64,000 bases of DNA from Phycicoccus sp. M110.8 (GCF_032464895.1 NZ_JAWDIC010000001.1:1736001-1800000); one strand, 5' to 3'; counted from the stretch's first letter, positions 38,787-46,677 are shown. Numbers and translations: made by a program. Notes: generated by a model from the letters alone, not told the origin.

Positions 38787-39316
38787 GCACGGCAGGCCAG
38801 ACGAGCAGGTCGGCCCTGGGCCAGGGCGGTTCGACGACCGGCCAGGGCGCGGCCAGCACCGCCGGCCCCGGCGCGACGACCGCCACGCGGCCCGGTGCGC
38901 AGCCTGGCGCCACGGCGTCCCGACCCGTGGGCGGCGGCGCCCCCAGCGTCCGTCAGCGGCGGGTCAAGCTCACCGTCAGCCGGGTCGACCCGTGGTCGGC
39001 GATGAAGATGTCGTTCCTGATCTCCGTGGCGCTCGGCATCGCCGGCGTCGTCATGGTTGCCGTGCTGTGGATGATCCTGTCCGGCATGGGCGTGTTCTCC
39101 GAGATCAACCGCCTGGTCGGGACGATCTTCTCCGACAGCCAGAACCCGTTCGACATCATGGACTTCCTCGGCTTCGGCCGGGTGCTGTCGCTGTCGATCG
39201 TGATCGGGGTCATCGACGTCATCCTGCTGACCGCTCTGTCCACGCTCGGGGCGTTCCTCTACAACGTCTGCTCCTCGCTGGTCGGCGGCATCCAGCTGAC
39301 CCTCACCGACGACTGA
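38783..39316 (+). CDS. DUF3566 membrane protein
   Basis: This 177-aa protein has a Gly/Ala/Thr-rich N-terminal ~55 residues, then a DUF3566 core with two transmembrane helices ([19 protein letters not shown] and [20 protein letters not shown]) around a loop [13 protein letters not shown]. It occupies the same place in mycobacteria (Rv0007), just before tRNA-Ile and tRNA-Ala. Its function is unknown. GTG start coupled to gyrA. Confidence 0.92.
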   Translation: MSTAGQTSRSALGQGGSTTGQGAASTAGPGATTATRPGAQPGATASRPVGGGAPSVRQRRVKLTVSRVDPWSAMKMSFLISVALGIAGVVMVAVLWMILSGMGVFSEINRLVGTIFSDSQNPFDIMDFLGFGRVLSLSIVIGVIDVILLTALSTLGAFLYNVCSSLVGGIQLTLTDD

Positions 39317-39343
39317 GCCCCGACTCCCCCCACGTTCTCCACA

Positions 39344-39406
39344 AAACGGCGGTTGCTCGACATCCCGCGGGATATCAACCCGAGGTATGCCGAGCAACCG
39401 CCGTTT
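39344..39406. repeat. Long inverted repeat with nested palindrome after DUF3566
   Basis: AAACGGCGGTTGCTCG (39344-39359) and its exact complement (39391-39406) form a 16-bp stem; allowing one mismatch it extends to 20 bp. The loop region contains the perfect 12-bp palindrome ATCCCGCGGGAT (39362-39373). It may terminate the gyrBA-DUF3566 transcript, though the size and nesting are unusual. Confidence 0.75.
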
Positions 39407-39479
39407 CGTGCGGGGAGGCGCTGGCCGGGGTGGCCTGGCCGCGGGTCCTGAGGCGCTCCGACGGCCGGGCGGGGCCGTT

Positions 39480-39509
39480 TTGGAAGTGGCCGCGGGCGTG
39501 GGGTAACCT
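39480..39509 (+). promoter_or_regulatory. Promoter of tRNA-Ile, TTGGAA-N18-TAACCT
   Basis: TTGGAA (39480-39485) and TAACCT (39504-39509) are 18 nt apart, 45 nt before the tRNA. It is the only good sigma-A-like pair in the 238-nt gap. Confidence 0.55.
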
Positions 39510-39554
39510 CATGCCTCGCGCCACCTCCCGTGGCGCAGCGGAGATTGGGCTCAC

Positions 39555-39631
39555 GGGCCTATAGCTCAGACGGTTAGAGCGCTTCCCTGATAAGGAAGAG
39601 GCCACAGGTTCAAGTCCTGTTAGGCCCACCA
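39555..39631 (+). tRNA. tRNA-Ile (anticodon GAT), CCA encoded
   Basis: Acceptor GGGCCTA pairs with TAGGCCC (39621-39627). The D-arm (TAGCTCAGACGGTTAGAGC), anticodon stem-loop CTTCCCTGATAAGGAAG and T-arm (CAGGTTCAAGTCCTG) are all present. The 3' CCA is at 39629-39631. Confidence 0.98.
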
Positions 39632-39670
39632 ATCCCGATCCCCGCGGTTCCGGTGAGGAAGGCGGAGGCC

Positions 39671-39790
39671 GTGAAGAAGCTCCTGCTCCTGGTCGCGACC
39701 GCCATCGGCGCCGCGGCGATCCAGAAGAAGCTCAAGGACCAGCAGGCCGAGAAGGACCTCTGGGCCGAGGCGACCGACTCCCCGCGCTAG
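39671..39790 (+). CDS. DLW-39 family small protein
   Basis: A GTG start after GGCGGAGGCC gives 39 aa: hydrophobic/basic N-terminus MKKLLLLVATAIGAAAIQKK, then a charged half with the DLW motif (EKDLWAEATD). This matches the actinobacterial DLW-39 family, named for its length and motif and typically found between tRNA-Ile and tRNA-Ala. The N-terminal half could form one membrane helix. Function unknown. Confidence 0.92.
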   Translation: MKKLLLLVATAIGAAAIQKKLKDQQAEKDLWAEATDSPR

Positions 39791-39825
39791 GCGGACCGCG
39801 GCCGACAGGCCGCCAGACCCGCTCG

Positions 39826-39901
39826 GGGGCCATGGCGCAATTGGTAGCGCACCTGCTTTGCAAGCAGGGGGTTAGGGGTTCGAGTCCCCTTGGCTCCACC
39901 A
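39826..39901 (+). tRNA. tRNA-Ala (anticodon TGC), CCA encoded
   Basis: Acceptor GGGGCCA pairs with TGGCTCC (39891-39897, one G-U). Anticodon stem-loop CCTGCTTTGCAAGCAGG has TGC; T-arm GGGTTCGAGTCCC. CCA lies at 39899-39901. A long hairpin terminator follows immediately. Confidence 0.98.
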
Positions 39902-39903
39902 CG

Positions 39904-39944
39904 ACGACGAAGCCCCTCCCGGATGCCGGGAGGGGCTTCGTCGT
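39904..39944 (+). terminator. Terminator of tRNA-Ala
   Basis: A perfect 19-bp stem (39904-39922 with 39926-39944) and 3-nt loop ATG start 3 nt after the tRNA. No U-run follows. Confidence 0.88.
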
Positions 39945-40027
39945 GTCCCGGCCTCCATCGGCGGGCCGGACCGTTCCTGCAGCGTCGGACGGGGCCCCGG
40001 GCCCCCGGGCCCCAGTCCCCGGGCCAC

Positions 40028-40471
40028 TCAGCCCCCGACGCGGACCACGGTGATCGGACCCACGACCGAGAAGGTGTCAGGCGCACCCTGCGCGCCCCAC
40101 CGGGACACGACGTCGCACGTCATCGACGGCCCCAGCCCCTGCTTGACGCCGCGCACCCGGGTCACGCCCTCGAGCCCCGCGTAGGACGGCGGAGGTGAGG
40201 TGAGGTACCCGGGCACCCGGTAGTGCGTGTCGGTCAGGATCACGTAGTGCCCGGCGAGCGGGCCCGCGGTGATCCACAGCGTGTCGGACGGGGGCAGCGC
40301 GACCCACTGGTCCGCGCCCACGGTGACGTCTCCGCAGAAGAGGAGCGCGTCGGGGAGCCAGGTCGTCGGCTCCGCCGCTGCCCCACCGGCGCCGGCGAGG
40401 CCCAGCAGGCCGACCGCGAGTGCCGCGGCGCCCGAGCGTGCTGCCGTCCATGCTGCTGTCCGCGTTTTCAT
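40028..40471 (-). CDS. Secreted hypothetical protein
   Basis: The ATG at 40471 follows GAGAGGAG; 147 aa. A Sec signal peptide is clear (RSGAAALAVGLLGLAGAGGAAAE, cleavage likely after AAA near 33). The mature domain of ~110 residues has two cysteines (FCGDVTVG and MTCDVVSR) that may form a disulfide, and no recognised family. A DosR-like box lies about 80 nt upstream. Confidence 0.75.
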   Translation of the reverse strand: MKTRTAAWTAARSGAAALAVGLLGLAGAGGAAAEPTTWLPDALLFCGDVTVGADQWVALPPSDTLWITAGPLAGHYVILTDTHYRVPGYLTSPPPSYAGLEGVTRVRGVKQGLGPSMTCDVVSRWGAQGAPDTFSVVGPITVVRVGG

Positions 40472-40550
40472 GGGAATCTCCTCTCGGCCCGTTCCCCCGG
40501 CCGGTGCCAGCAGGCCACGTCCAGCGTGACGACGGACCACGACGCCCCCA

Positions 40551-40564
40551 AGGCCGTAGGTCCC
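40551..40564 (-). promoter_or_regulatory. DosR/DevR-like box upstream of the secreted protein gene
   Basis: Read on the minus strand, GGGACCTACGGCCT fits GGGAC-N4-GGCCC-type dormancy boxes. It is centred about 86 nt before the ATG at 40471. Confidence 0.4.
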
Positions 40565-40584
40565 GTGATCCGGAGGCGGAAGGA

Positions 40585-40965
40585 TCAGCGCAGGTGGAGC
40601 AGGCGGTCCAGCAGCGGCGCGCCCACGACGACGACCAGCAGCACTCCGTTCACGCTCAGACCGACGCGGGCCAGCCACTGCCCGGGCATCAGCCGGAGGG
40701 AGTGCCACGCGAAGGCCACGCCGGCGATCAGGGGCGCAGCCCAGAGCAGGGTGACGGCGCCCCAGCCGAACCAGTTCTCGATGTACGGCACCTCGCCGCC
40801 CGGGGTCTCGACCCCGAACAGGCGGGCGACGGGAGCACTGAGCGCGATGAAGGCGCCCGTCCAGACGGCGAAGACCGCGAGCATCCACACGGAGGTCAGT
40901 GCCTGGATCCGGGGGCGGTGGATCGAAGCGGGGTCGTGCGTGCGACCGGGGTGGTGGGTGGTCAT
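40585..40965 (-). CDS. Small membrane protein
   Basis: The ATG at 40965 has AAGGAGGT upstream; 126 aa. Three hydrophobic helices are visible (ALTSVWMLAVFAVWTGAFIA, WGAVTLLWAAPLIAGVAFAW and VGLSVNGVLLVVVVGAPLLD). The N-terminus is His/Arg-rich. Size and topology resemble the 118-aa protein at 62040-62396; both have a DosR-like box upstream. Function unknown. Confidence 0.75.
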   Translation of the reverse strand: MTTHHPGRTHDPASIHRPRIQALTSVWMLAVFAVWTGAFIALSAPVARLFGVETPGGEVPYIENWFGWGAVTLLWAAPLIAGVAFAWHSLRLMPGQWLARVGLSVNGVLLVVVVGAPLLDRLLHLR

Positions 40966-41018
40966 GGTCTCCACCTCCTTGCCCCACGAGAGTGCTCCCA
41001 CCCACGGCAGGGCAGGCA

Positions 41019-41032
41019 GGGGCGAAGGTCCC
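41019..41032 (-). promoter_or_regulatory. DosR/DevR-like box upstream of the 126-aa membrane protein
   Basis: On the minus strand GGGACCTTCGCCCC, an imperfect inverted repeat GGGAC-N4-GYCCC, lies 54-67 nt before the ATG at 40965. Confidence 0.45.
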
Positions 41033-41074
41033 ACCGACGTCAGGGCACGCCGGGAGAGCGGTGGGGGGCTGGGG

Positions 41075-41257
41075 TCAGCCGTCGACCTCGACGACGCTGG
41101 CACCAGGTGCGTTCTTCTGCACCGACTCGATGCCGTTCTGCGCGGCGGCCTTGGACTCGTATGCCTCGCCGACGGCGATCACCTGTCCGTTGCCGGCCTT
41201 GAGGCGGAAGCGCCAGTTCCCCGACTTGTCCTGGTACAGCTCGAACTTCCCTGCCAT
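41075..41257 (-). CDS. YegP/DUF1508 family protein
   Basis: This 60-aa protein is a single DUF1508 unit: MAGKFELYQDKSGNWRFRLK, then AVGEAYESKAAAQNGIESV. Many bacteria carry one or two such units (YegP in E. coli); the precise role is unknown. Monocistronic by spacing. Confidence 0.92.
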   Translation of the reverse strand: MAGKFELYQDKSGNWRFRLKAGNGQVIAVGEAYESKAAAQNGIESVQKNAPGASVVEVDG

Positions 41258-41389
41258 GGCACACCTCGTCGTGTCGAGACCACAGTGGACGGAACGCTCG
41301 CAGCCTAGGGCCGCACGCGGTCACGAGCCAGCCCGGCGAGCGCCGACCGTCGTGCCGGTCCGGGGGACGCAGGTGCGGTCCCGCGCGGT

Positions 41390-41695
41390 TCAGGGGCGCT
41401 GCGGCACCGGGGGCTCGGCCTCACGGGAGAGCCCGGGCGGCGTGGGCAGGGGGCGGCGCGGCTCGCGCACACCCGCGGACCCGTCGTCGCCACGGCCGCC
41501 CGCGGCATACGTCCCGACGAGGGCACGGCCACGCAGCCGGCGGTGCCGGAACACCGTGACCAGCCCGTGCCACGCGGGCTCGGGGATGGCCCGGCGCGCC
41601 GCCTGGACCGCCTCGGACGGGCTCGCCGCGGTGATGTGCGCCCGGAAGTCCCGGACCACCCGACCGTCACCCACGTGCACGTCGTACGTCGCCAT
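41390..41695 (-). CDS. Hypothetical protein with Arg/Pro-rich tail
   Basis: The ATG at 41695 (or GTG at 41701) gives ~101 aa. The first ~60 residues look like a compact alpha/beta domain (TYDVHVGDGRVVRDFRAHIT, SPSEAVQAARRAIP); the rest is disordered and rich in Arg, Pro and Gly. No family recognised and no ribosome-binding site is clear. It diverges from selA. Confidence 0.5.
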   Translation of the reverse strand: MATYDVHVGDGRVVRDFRAHITAASPSEAVQAARRAIPEPAWHGLVTVFRHRRLRGRALVGTYAAGGRGDDGSAGVREPRRPLPTPPGLSREAEPPVPQRP

Positions 41696-41767
41696 GGGCA
41701 CCAGCGTGCGCCGGAACGGCCCTGCTCACAAGGGCTTTGCCCGAACTGCTGCGCTAGCCTCGCAGGC

Positions 41768-43087
41768 ATGTCGCAGCCCGGACCCGTGGACGCACGCCGC
41801 CGGGTCCCCCGCACCGACGCCGTGCTCGCCGAGCCCGACCTGGCCGGGGCCGTCGCCCGCCTCGGCCGCGACCGCGTCAAGGAAGCCGTCCGCTCGGCCC
41901 AGCAGCTCGCGCGCGACGGAGCCATCGACCCGTCCGAGGTGGCCGCGGTGGCGCTCGCGTCCCTGCCGAGGCGGTCGACCTCGCTCACGCCCGTCGTCAA
42001 CGCCACGGGCGTCGTCGTCCACACCAACATCGGGCGGGCGCCCCTGTCCCCGGCAGCGGTCGAGGCCATGACGGCAGCGGCGGGGTACGTCGACGTCGAG
42101 CTCGACCTCGCGACCGCCCAGCGCTCACGGCGTGGCAGGGGCACCCTCGAGGCGCTGGTGGCGGCCGTCCCGGGCGCGGAGGCGGCGCTGGTCGTCAACA
42201 ACGGCGCGGCTGCGCTCGTCCTCGCCACCACCGCCCTGGCCGGGGACGGTCGCGAGGTCCTGGTGAGCCGGGGCGAGATGGTGGAGATCGGTGACGGGTT
42301 CCGGCTTCCCGACCTCATCGCGAGCACCGGTGCACGGCTGCGCGAGGTGGGGACGACGAACCGGACGACGCTGCAGGACTACGCCGCCGCGACGGGCCCC
42401 GCCACCGGCTGCGTCCTGAAGGTGCACCCCAGCAACTTCCGTGTCGAGGGGTTCACCTCGGCGGTCTCCGTCCGCGAGCTCGCGACGCTGGGGATCCCGG
42501 TCGTCCACGACATCGGCAGCGGCCTGCTGGCACCGCACCCGCTCCTGCCGGACGAGCCGGACGCGGCCACGGCCATCCGCGACGGAGCCTCCGTCGTCAC
42601 CTGCTCCGGCGACAAGCTGCTCGGCGGTCCCCAGGCGGGCATCGTCCTCGGCCGCGCCGACGTCGTCGAACGGCTGCGCCGGCACCCCCTCGCCCGGGCC
42701 GTGCGCTGCGACAAGACGACCCTGGCCGCGCTCGAGGCCACCCTGCGCGGGCCGCAGCCCCCGGTGTGGGAGTTCCTCGAGGCCGACGCCGACAACCTGC
42801 ACCAGCGGTGCGCTGCGCTCGCAGCCGGCCTGCCGGACGAGCTCGAGGCGTCCGTCGTCCCCAGTGCGGGCGTCGTCGGGGGCGGGGGCGCCCCGGGGCA
42901 GGTGCTTCCGGGATGGGCGGTGTCGCTGCCCGAGTGGGCCGCTGCCGACCTGCGCGCCCAGGACCCGCCCGTGCTGGCGCGGGTGGAGCGCGGGCGCTGC
43001 CTCGTCGACCTGCGGTGCGTCCCGCAGCAGGACGACCCCACGGTCGCCACGGCCCTGGCCCGGCTCGGGCACGGCCCGGCGCACTGA
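41768..43087 (+). CDS. selA: L-seryl-tRNA(Sec) selenium transferase
   Basis: This 439-aa PLP enzyme begins with the SelA N-terminal domain (VPRTDAVLAEPDL), then INV-type motifs NATGVVVHTNIGRAPLS and AALVVNNGAAALVLATTAL. The PLP lysine lies in TCSGDKLLGGPQAG. It converts Ser-tRNA(Sec) to Sec-tRNA(Sec) for selenoprotein synthesis. No selB, selD, selC (tRNA-Sec) or recognisable selenoprotein is in the window, so partners must be elsewhere. Confidence 0.95.
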   Translation: MSQPGPVDARRRVPRTDAVLAEPDLAGAVARLGRDRVKEAVRSAQQLARDGAIDPSEVAAVALASLPRRSTSLTPVVNATGVVVHTNIGRAPLSPAAVEAMTAAAGYVDVELDLATAQRSRRGRGTLEALVAAVPGAEAALVVNNGAAALVLATTALAGDGREVLVSRGEMVEIGDGFRLPDLIASTGARLREVGTTNRTTLQDYAAATGPATGCVLKVHPSNFRVEGFTSAVSVRELATLGIPVVHDIGSGLLAPHPLLPDEPDAATAIRDGASVVTCSGDKLLGGPQAGIVLGRADVVERLRRHPLARAVRCDKTTLAALEATLRGPQPPVWEFLEADADNLHQRCAALAAGLPDELEASVVPSAGVVGGGGAPGQVLPGWAVSLPEWAAADLRAQDPPVLARVERGRCLVDLRCVPQQDDPTVATALARLGHGPAH

Positions 43088-43093
43088 CGTCCG

Positions 43094-44503
43094 TCAGGCC
43101 GTGATGGTCCCGCCCTCGAACGTGCAGGTCAGCCGGCCGTCCCCGGTGGCCACGGTGTCGGTGACCGGGTAGCCGTAGCTGCCCGTCGCGCCCCCAGCGG
43201 CCTTCCACTGGGTGAGCACCGCCCCGTACACGCGGCGGGCCGCCCCGGAGCCGAGCGCCCACAGCTCACCCTTGGTGAACGTCTGCGAGGCCCCCCGACT
43301 GGTGGTGACTCGAGGACCGGAGGGGTAGGCGAGAACACCGGTCTCGCGACCGGCAGCCCTCCATGCAGCCCACATGACGCCAGTCACGACCTGCGTCGTC
43401 GTCTCGCGGGAGTCCGTGATGGCACCCCCCTGAAACGTCTGGATCCAGTAGTACTGGTCCGGCCCATACACCAACCCACTCGTGGGATACCCCAGCTCGC
43501 CGCGCTCCCGACCGCTGTCCCGCCACACGCGCCACCTCGTCGAGGTCACTGTCTGCTTGGTTGTCGACAGGCTGTCTGTGACCGCCCCGTTCTGAAACAG
43601 CTGGATCCAGCCGCTGTCCTTGAGGCCGAAGGTCAGATCGCTGGTCGGGTAACCGAGAATTCCGCGGAAAGCACCTTCCGCGACCCAGCTCGAGTGCGTC
43701 CAGTTGTTCATCGCCCGAGCACCGGTCGCGCTCGACCACACGATCCAGCCGCCTTGGTACGCGACAAAACGCCCTTTGCCGTCGCCGATCGCCTTTTCGG
43801 GGCCCGTGGATGCCCTGAGGAATGACCCCTGCTCCCCCAACGCCTTGTACTTGGCGGCGATCCCACCCCACTGCGGCAGCAGCGGCGAGCTGTGCTCGGC
43901 GGTGCGGTTGTCGCTGAGCGAGGTCGTCGTGCAGGCAGCCCACTTGTAGGGGGCGACGCAGCTCACGACGCGGCAGTGCACGCCGCCGGAGCACTTCACC
44001 TGGGTGTTGCACTGGCCGTACCGGAAGGCGTTGCAGCACACGCGACGCTGGTCGCAGGTCGCGGTCGAGCCGGTGCCGCACGAGCAGGACCAGCACTTGC
44101 TGTCACAGATGCCGTCGGTGCACCCGGTGCTGCACTTGGAGCACGACGCGTTGCAGTCGACGATGTACCGGTACCCGCCGCCGCACCACGACGAGTCGGC
44201 CGCCTTCCACCAGCCGGCCGCGAAGCTGCCGGGCGGGCAGGTGTTGACCCCCTTGTTCACCGTGGCGCAGAAGACGGTCCAGCCGCTCGACGCGGTGTTG
44301 CCGGGTCCGCAGATCGTGGCGTATGCCGCGACCGGCCGCAGGGCGTACTCCTTCGGCTTGGTGGCCAGGGCCGTCGCGGCCACGGTCGCCCCGAGCAGCA
44401 CGCCCCGGCGCGAGACGGGCCGCAGCCGCTGGGCCAGCCGGCTGACGACGCCGGCCATGCCGCCTGGGCCGGCTCCGGTGGTGAGGTCGTCGAGGGTGCT
44501 CAC
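43094..44503 (-). CDS. Tat-exported, cysteine-rich MADH-light-chain-like protein with LGFP repeats
   Basis: The GTG at 44503 gives 469 aa. A Tat signal (SRRGVLLGATVAATALA, 31-47) precedes a region with 20 cysteines (65-191). Its start recalls methylamine dehydrogenase light chain: FCATVNKGVNTCPPG, then WW at 98-99 and YRYIVDCNASC. The position matching the second TTQ tryptophan is not clearly conserved (VVSCVAPYKW), so a tryptophan tryptophylquinone cofactor cannot be assumed. About five LGFP repeats follow (205-469; for example ILGYPTSDLTFG, ELGYPTSGLVYG), a wall-binding repeat. The GTG overlaps the upstream gene's stop. The MauE- and MauD-like genes upstream suggest dedicated disulfide formation. 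Confidence 0.75.
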   Translation of the reverse strand: MSTLDDLTTGAGPGGMAGVVSRLAQRLRPVSRRGVLLGATVAATALATKPKEYALRPVAAYATICGPGNTASSGWTVFCATVNKGVNTCPPGSFAAGWWKAADSSWCGGGYRYIVDCNASCSKCSTGCTDGICDSKCWSCSCGTGSTATCDQRRVCCNAFRYGQCNTQVKCSGGVHCRVVSCVAPYKWAACTTTSLSDNRTAEHSSPLLPQWGGIAAKYKALGEQGSFLRASTGPEKAIGDGKGRFVAYQGGWIVWSSATGARAMNNWTHSSWVAEGAFRGILGYPTSDLTFGLKDSGWIQLFQNGAVTDSLSTTKQTVTSTRWRVWRDSGRERGELGYPTSGLVYGPDQYYWIQTFQGGAITDSRETTTQVVTGVMWAAWRAAGRETGVLAYPSGPRVTTSRGASQTFTKGELWALGSGAARRVYGAVLTQWKAAGGATGSYGYPVTDTVATGDGRLTCTFEGGTITA

Positions 44504-45015
44504 GGGCGGCCTCCCTGCCGGCGAAGGGTCTCGCGGTCGGTGATGTGCAGGGTCGAGACGAGCATCGCCGCCCGCCGGACGCTCGCCATCCGCCGCGCAT
44601 GGCTGCCGATCACGGTGAACAGGCAGAAGCCGCGACCGCCGGAGCTGAAGAAGTGCTGCGAGGCGCTCATCCCGGGCAGCGGCCGCTGCATCCGGTTGGG
44701 CGCGAACTGCGACGGCGCCAGCCGCGGCAGTCCCTGCCTCTCGAACAGCCCCTGGTCGGCGACCTCGGTGCCGTAGTCGACGAGCGCGACGAACACGTCG
44801 TCCGGCCCGAGCAGGTCGACGACGCCGGTGCCGAAGTCCTCGCGCACGGCGGGCAGCGGACGCGTGCAGGCGTGCAGCACCGGGCGGGTGACGTCCTGCT
44901 CGGCGTCCGGTGCGAGACGGGCCCCGGGCGCCGGCGGCTCGGCGCCCGGCTGGCGGGTCACCTCGACGTGCCACCCCCGTGGCGCGTCGGCCCGCAGGCC
45001 GTAGCGGTCAGCCAT
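44500..45015 (-). CDS. Hypothetical protein of the MADH-like cluster
   Basis: This 171-aa protein has no signal peptide or membrane helix. Visible segments are a VFVALVDYG strand-like stretch near 90 and a C-terminal basic region with LFTVIGSHARRMASVRRAAM. No family recognised. It lies 3 nt after the membrane protein gene and overlaps the LGFP gene by 4 nt, so it is part of the same operon and may be a cytosolic partner. Confidence 0.75.
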   Translation of the reverse strand: MADRYGLRADAPRGWHVEVTRQPGAEPPAPGARLAPDAEQDVTRPVLHACTRPLPAVREDFGTGVVDLLGPDDVFVALVDYGTEVADQGLFERQGLPRLAPSQFAPNRMQRPLPGMSASQHFFSSGGRGFCLFTVIGSHARRMASVRRAAMLVSTLHITDRETLRRQGGRP

Positions 45016-45018
45016 GCC

Positions 45019-45618
45019 TCACCCACTCCCGATCGAGGTGGCCAGCAGCACCGCCGCCGCACCGCCCAACGCCACTGTAGCCACGATGCGTGCCGGTTTT
45101 GCCCACCGTTCGACCCTTTCGAAGACGCGGTGCAGAGCCACGGGGTCGTCCACCCCTGCCATGAGCAGCGACGGCAGCGCCCGGACGAGGCCGAAGACCC
45201 CGCCGACGAGCAGACCCACGCGCACGTCGCCGGCGAGCGCCGCGAGCAGCACCACGGCATACGTCGTGGCGCTCGTGACGATCGTGACGAGGCCGAACCC
45301 GAGCTGGGCACCGAACCCCAGCCCCATCACCCAGCCGCGGTACTCGTCGAGCCAGGCGACGTCGACCTGGCGGCGCCACGACGGCAGCGCGGCGGCTCCG
45401 CGCAGGTCGAGGGCCAGCCCCACCAGCAGCAGGACGGCGACCAGGCCGACGGCCCAGGAGGAGGACCGGGCGGCATCGGGCACGAGCGCGCCGAGCAGGG
45501 AGGCGAGGGCGCCGAGGGCCAGGCCGCCGGCCAGCGATCCGGCGAGGTATGCCGTGGTGGTCAGCCACCAGCGGGAGTTGCGTGCCCGCTCCCCGAGCGG
45601 GCTGATGCTCGAGAGCAT
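45019..45618 (-). CDS. Polytopic membrane protein, possibly MauF/CcdA-like
   Basis: This 199-aa protein has about five to six hydrophobic helices (LAGSLAGGLALGALASLLGA, WAVGLVAVLLLVGLALDL, GLGFGAQLGFGLVTIVTSAT, VRVGLLVGGVFGLVRALPSL, IVATVALGGAAAVLLATSI). Layout and cluster position suggest the DsbD/CcdA-like electron carrier that MauF represents in methylamine operons, but no helix cysteine pair is seen, so that role is uncertain. Start ATG 45618. Confidence 0.65.
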   Translation of the reverse strand: MLSSISPLGERARNSRWWLTTTAYLAGSLAGGLALGALASLLGALVPDAARSSSWAVGLVAVLLLVGLALDLRGAAALPSWRRQVDVAWLDEYRGWVMGLGFGAQLGFGLVTIVTSATTYAVVLLAALAGDVRVGLLVGGVFGLVRALPSLLMAGVDDPVALHRVFERVERWAKPARIVATVALGGAAAVLLATSIGSG

Positions 45619-45627
45619 CGACTCGCC

Positions 45628-45708
45628 TCAAGGGGACCACGTGGCCCGGACGGCGGCGACGACCGCCATCGGGACCCCGAGGACGAGGGAGAGGGTGGTC
45701 GCGTCCAT
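45628..45708 (-). CDS. Possible 26-aa transmembrane peptide
   Basis: An ATG at 45708 opens 26 codons, MDATTLSLVLGVPMAVVAAV then RATWSP, in the 97-nt gap between the MauD-like and polytopic membrane genes. One helix is predicted. No good ribosome-binding site is seen, but the gap is otherwise unexplained. Confidence 0.35.
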   Translation of the reverse strand: MDATTLSLVLGVPMAVVAAVRATWSP

Positions 45709-45715
45709 CCGCAGG

Positions 45716-46672
45716 TCAGGAGTCGCGACCGGCGGGGTGGGGGTCGTGCGGCTGGTCCTGGTGGCCGTGGTGGTCGTGCCCGTGGCCGGCGTGGTCGTGC
45801 CCCGCGTGGTCATGGGCCGCGTGGTCGTGGTCGTGGTGGCGCGCGGACCCGTCGGCTGCCACGGGCTCGGGGTCCGGCGGCACGAACAGGCTGGGGTGGC
45901 CGGGCGTGATGCCCGACGCCCGCAGCTCGGCGTCGATCCGCGTCAGGCTGTCGCGGCCCCCGTCGTCACCGGGCGTGACGGGGCCCACGGCGCCAGGCCC
46001 TACCGCACCCGGACCCGAGCGGCCGGCGGCCACCCGCGCCTCGTCGGCGTCGGCCACGCCCTGCGCCATGAGGTCGCGGACCTGGGCCCAGGTCGTCGCG
46101 GATCCCTCGCCGGTGACGGTGCCGGCCTCGACGTAGACGAAGTAGGGCGAGCCGGGGATGTCGTAGTCCACCCACGCCCGGCTCGACTGCACGACCTCGA
46201 GCCGACCGGCGAGCGCCTTCAGCGCGCTCGGCGACTCCTCCTCCGGACCCTTGGCGACGACCACGAGACGGCCGTTTCCGGGCACGTCGACGTCGTGCTG
46301 GAACTCCTCCCAGAACGTCTGGCAGACACTGCAGCCGCTGGTGAGGAACGCGAGCAGGGTCCGGCTGCCCGGGGCCGTGACGTCGTGCCGGCGCTCGGTG
46401 CGGTCCAGGGCGGTGCCGACGACGTCGTGCCCCCGCGCGGAGTCGTGCCGGGTGGCAGGGACGACACCGCTCTCGAGCTCGACGGGCACCGGTCCCGGTG
46501 CCCCACCGCTGGTGGCACGGGTGACGCCGGTGTCGGCCTCCTTCTCGAGCTCGAGCCCGGCCCCGAGCTCGTGCAGTGCCCGGAGGATGAGCGCGTGGCT
46601 GCGCAGGAGGCCCAGCACCAGCAGGCCGAGCAGGACGATGGCGACGCCTTCGGCGACGACGGCGGCGAGCAT
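45716..46672 (-). CDS. MauD-like thioredoxin-fold protein with His-rich C-terminus
   Basis: The ATG at 46672 gives 318 aa. An N-terminal membrane anchor (AIVLLGLLVLGLLRSHALIL) precedes a TlpA/MauD-type thioredoxin domain (about 85-235) with a CSVC redox motif (C114, C117) and the cis-Pro segment GSPYFVYVEAG. The last ~45 residues are strikingly His-rich (HHDHDHAAHDHAGHDHAGHG) and probably bind metal ions. It begins 5 nt after the MauE-like gene. Inferred role: forming or shuffling disulfides in the 20-Cys LGFP protein. Confidence 0.82.
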   Translation of the reverse strand: MLAAVVAEGVAIVLLGLLVLGLLRSHALILRALHELGAGLELEKEADTGVTRATSGGAPGPVPVELESGVVPATRHDSARGHDVVGTALDRTERRHDVTAPGSRTLLAFLTSGCSVCQTFWEEFQHDVDVPGNGRLVVVAKGPEEESPSALKALAGRLEVVQSSRAWVDYDIPGSPYFVYVEAGTVTGEGSATTWAQVRDLMAQGVADADEARVAAGRSGPGAVGPGAVGPVTPGDDGGRDSLTRIDAELRASGITPGHPSLFVPPDPEPVAADGSARHHDHDHAAHDHAGHDHAGHGHDHHGHQDQPHDPHPAGRDS

Positions 46673-46677
46673 GCGGA

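Noticed and set aside
39335-39343. TTCTCCACA near the DUF3566 stop as a DnaA site
   Set aside because: A single one-mismatch box with no companion; too weak alone.
41702-43100. tRNA-Sec next to selA
   Set aside because: No 90-nt, TCA-anticodon cloverleaf was found on either side of selA.
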